A stretch of 6,453 nt of DNA from assembly GCA_022711195.1 (NCBI GenBank), contig JAKLFN010000119.1, forward strand, positions 1-6,453, given 5' to 3'. A program made the position numbers and the translations under genes. Positions 5,743-6,453 of the stretch are shown here, in pieces; positions within the stretch are counted from its first letter, which is position 1, and each line of letters opens with the position of its first letter. Source of the DNA: Bacteroidota bacterium. GTDB taxonomy: Bacteria; Bacteroidota; Bacteroidia; Bacteroidales; VadinHA17. Below the pieces are notes generated by a model. It was given only the letters and a program-made list of their open reading frames with translations, did not search any database and was not told the DNA's origin.

Positions 5743-6372
5743 ATGTATAAAGTTCATTTCGAAAACAGGTTCATACTGATAAGCCCGGAACCTGACCGGT
5801 TACAAAAATACGGGTTATTCCATAAATTCCGTGATACCAGGGAACTTTATAAGATTATTGCTGATTTCCAGTCAGATACACGGATGGCCTCGATAAATGT
5901 CTATGGTCCCGACATCAGGCATATCTGGAAGATGTTCCGGATCTACTTCACAGAGGTAGGTGCTGCAGGAGGGCTGGTACGTCACACTTCAGGGCGATTC
6001 CTGTTTATTGAAAAAAAAGGGAAGCTCGACCTGCCCAAAGGCCATATTGAACCAGGAGAAGAGCCGGAAGCATGTGCCTTGCGCGAAGTGAGCGAGGAAT
6101 GCGGAATTAAAGGGCATACCATTGTCAGGACTCTTCAGCCAAGCTATCATACCTATACCTGGGAAGGAATATCGTATCTGAAAATGACAAGGTGGTTTCT
6201 GATGGATTATACCGGCCAGATGATCACAGAGCCGCAGGTAAATGAAGGGATCACAAGTGTTGAGTGGCTGCTGCCGGAAGAGATCAGCAGGATAAAAGGA
6301 AGTGCATGGCTTTCGCTTATGGATCTCATAAATATCTCAATCTTTAATCCACATCTCCCTTATAGTCTTTGA
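5743..6372 (+). CDS. Nudix hydrolase with an uncharacterised N-terminal domain
   Basis: A 209-residue soluble protein. The Nudix domain occupies about 73-200 and carries a perfect Nudix box, GX5EX7REUXEEXGU, from G100 to I122 (R114-E115, E118-E119 being metal-binding and catalytic positions). Family enzymes hydrolyse nucleoside diphosphates linked to another moiety, usually with Mg2+; substrate cannot be read from this sequence. KLDLPKGHIEPGE before and through the box resembles the diadenosine-polyphosphate/MutT-like branch, but that is only a resemblance. The first 70 residues (MYKVHFENRFILI to IWKMFRIYF) form a separate region that I do not recognise as a named domain. ATG at 5743 is 5 bp from the divergent pyrE start. 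The 3' end overlaps the convergent coaD gene by 29 bp. Neighbours pyrE and coaD both use nucleotide substrates, which fits but does not prove a nucleotide-housekeeping role. Confidence 0.92.
   Translation: MYKVHFENRFILISPEPDRLQKYGLFHKFRDTRELYKIIADFQSDTRMASINVYGPDIRHIWKMFRIYFTEVGAAGGLVRHTSGRFLFIEKKGKLDLPKGHIEPGEEPEACALREVSEECGIKGHTIVRTLQPSYHTYTWEGISYLKMTRWFLMDYTGQMITEPQVNEGITSVEWLLPEEISRIKGSAWLSLMDLINISIFNPHLPYSL
5803..5810 (-). promoter_or_regulatory. Weak candidate -7 element for pyrE, inside the Nudix gene
   Basis: On the minus strand TATTTTTG (5810-5803) matches TAnnTTTG. The predicted start near 5796 gives a leader of about 58 nt before the pyrE ATG. No TTTG is seen at the usual distance upstream, and T-rich matches arise by chance, so this is a low-confidence site. 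It is listed because the 5-bp intergenic gap forces the pyrE promoter into this reading frame. Confidence 0.25.
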
Positions 6373-6453
6373 GTTTTATTGCAGCTGGTACAAACTTCGA
6401 GGCATCTCCGCCGCTACGTATAATATCCCTTACAATTGTTGAATTTATCGGAG
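6344..6453 (-). CDS. coaD: Pantetheine-phosphate adenylyltransferase, C-terminal end (cut by window edge)
   Basis: Only the last 35 residues and the TAA stop (6346-6344) are in the window. They read PINSTIVRDIIRSGGDAS followed by KFVPAAIKLKDYKGDVD. The piece (I)NSTIVRDIIRSGGDASKFVP matches the conserved C-terminal segment of CoaD, where the S-[ST]-x-[IVL]-[VR]-[RK] stretch belongs to the nucleotide-binding ISSTxxR-type motif of the nucleotidylyltransferase fold. CoaD joins ATP and 4'-phosphopantetheine to give dephospho-CoA, the penultimate step of coenzyme A synthesis. The gene is convergent with the Nudix gene and their coding ends overlap by 29 bp. The call rests on this short tail and on my recollection that coaD neighbours this Nudix gene in Bacteroidales. 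Confidence 0.82.
   Translation of the reverse strand, partial: PINSTIVRDIIRSGGDASKFVPAAIKLKDYKGDVD

Overview
The window looks like a chromosomal housekeeping segment of a Bacteroidota bacterium, probably from the order Bacteroidales or a relative. This rests on three things. The gene neighbourhood (rsfS, ftsH, cdsA and psd running away from a divergent biotin ligase, then an SRPBCC gene, pyrE, a Nudix gene and coaD) matches my memory of Bacteroidales chromosomes. Several intergenic gaps carry TAnnTTTG, the -7 element of Bacteroidota promoters. Leaders upstream of starts are mostly A/T-rich rather than strong Shine-Dalgarno sites. The assignment is from recognition; no search was run.

Left block (1-3696, minus strand): rsfS -> ftsH -> cdsA -> psd reads as one operon. 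The gaps are 11 bp (rsfS/ftsH), a 4-bp stop/start overlap (ftsH/cdsA) and 39 bp (cdsA/psd). The products are a ribosome silencing factor, the membrane AAA+ zinc protease, CDP-diacylglycerol synthase and phosphatidylserine decarboxylase (cut off by the window edge). The block therefore links membrane-protein quality control with phosphatidylethanolamine synthesis. A candidate internal promoter lies between cdsA and psd.

Middle (3697-5014): a 156-bp divergent gap holds a -7-like element for each direction. To its right is a short biotin-protein ligase without a DNA-binding domain. Its 3' end overlaps by 11 bp the convergent 3' end of a small SRPBCC-fold gene.

Right block (5015-6453): pyrE and the SRPBCC gene are co-directional on the minus strand. 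They are separated by 90 bp that contains a C/G-tract inverted-repeat element of the dispersed-repeat kind. pyrE is divergent from a Nudix hydrolase gene with only 5 bp between the two start codons. The Nudix gene runs 29 bp into the 3' end of a convergent gene, recognisable as coaD from its last 35 residues.

All coding regions look intact apart from the two genes cut by the window ends. I see no mobile element, CRISPR array, tRNA or rRNA, and no gene-free stretch over 300 bp. I found no convincing new multi-gene system. The best leads are the G/C-tract repeat, the internal psd promoter, the very tight gene junctions, and two small or extended proteins of unknown role (the SRPBCC protein and the N-terminal domain of the Nudix protein).
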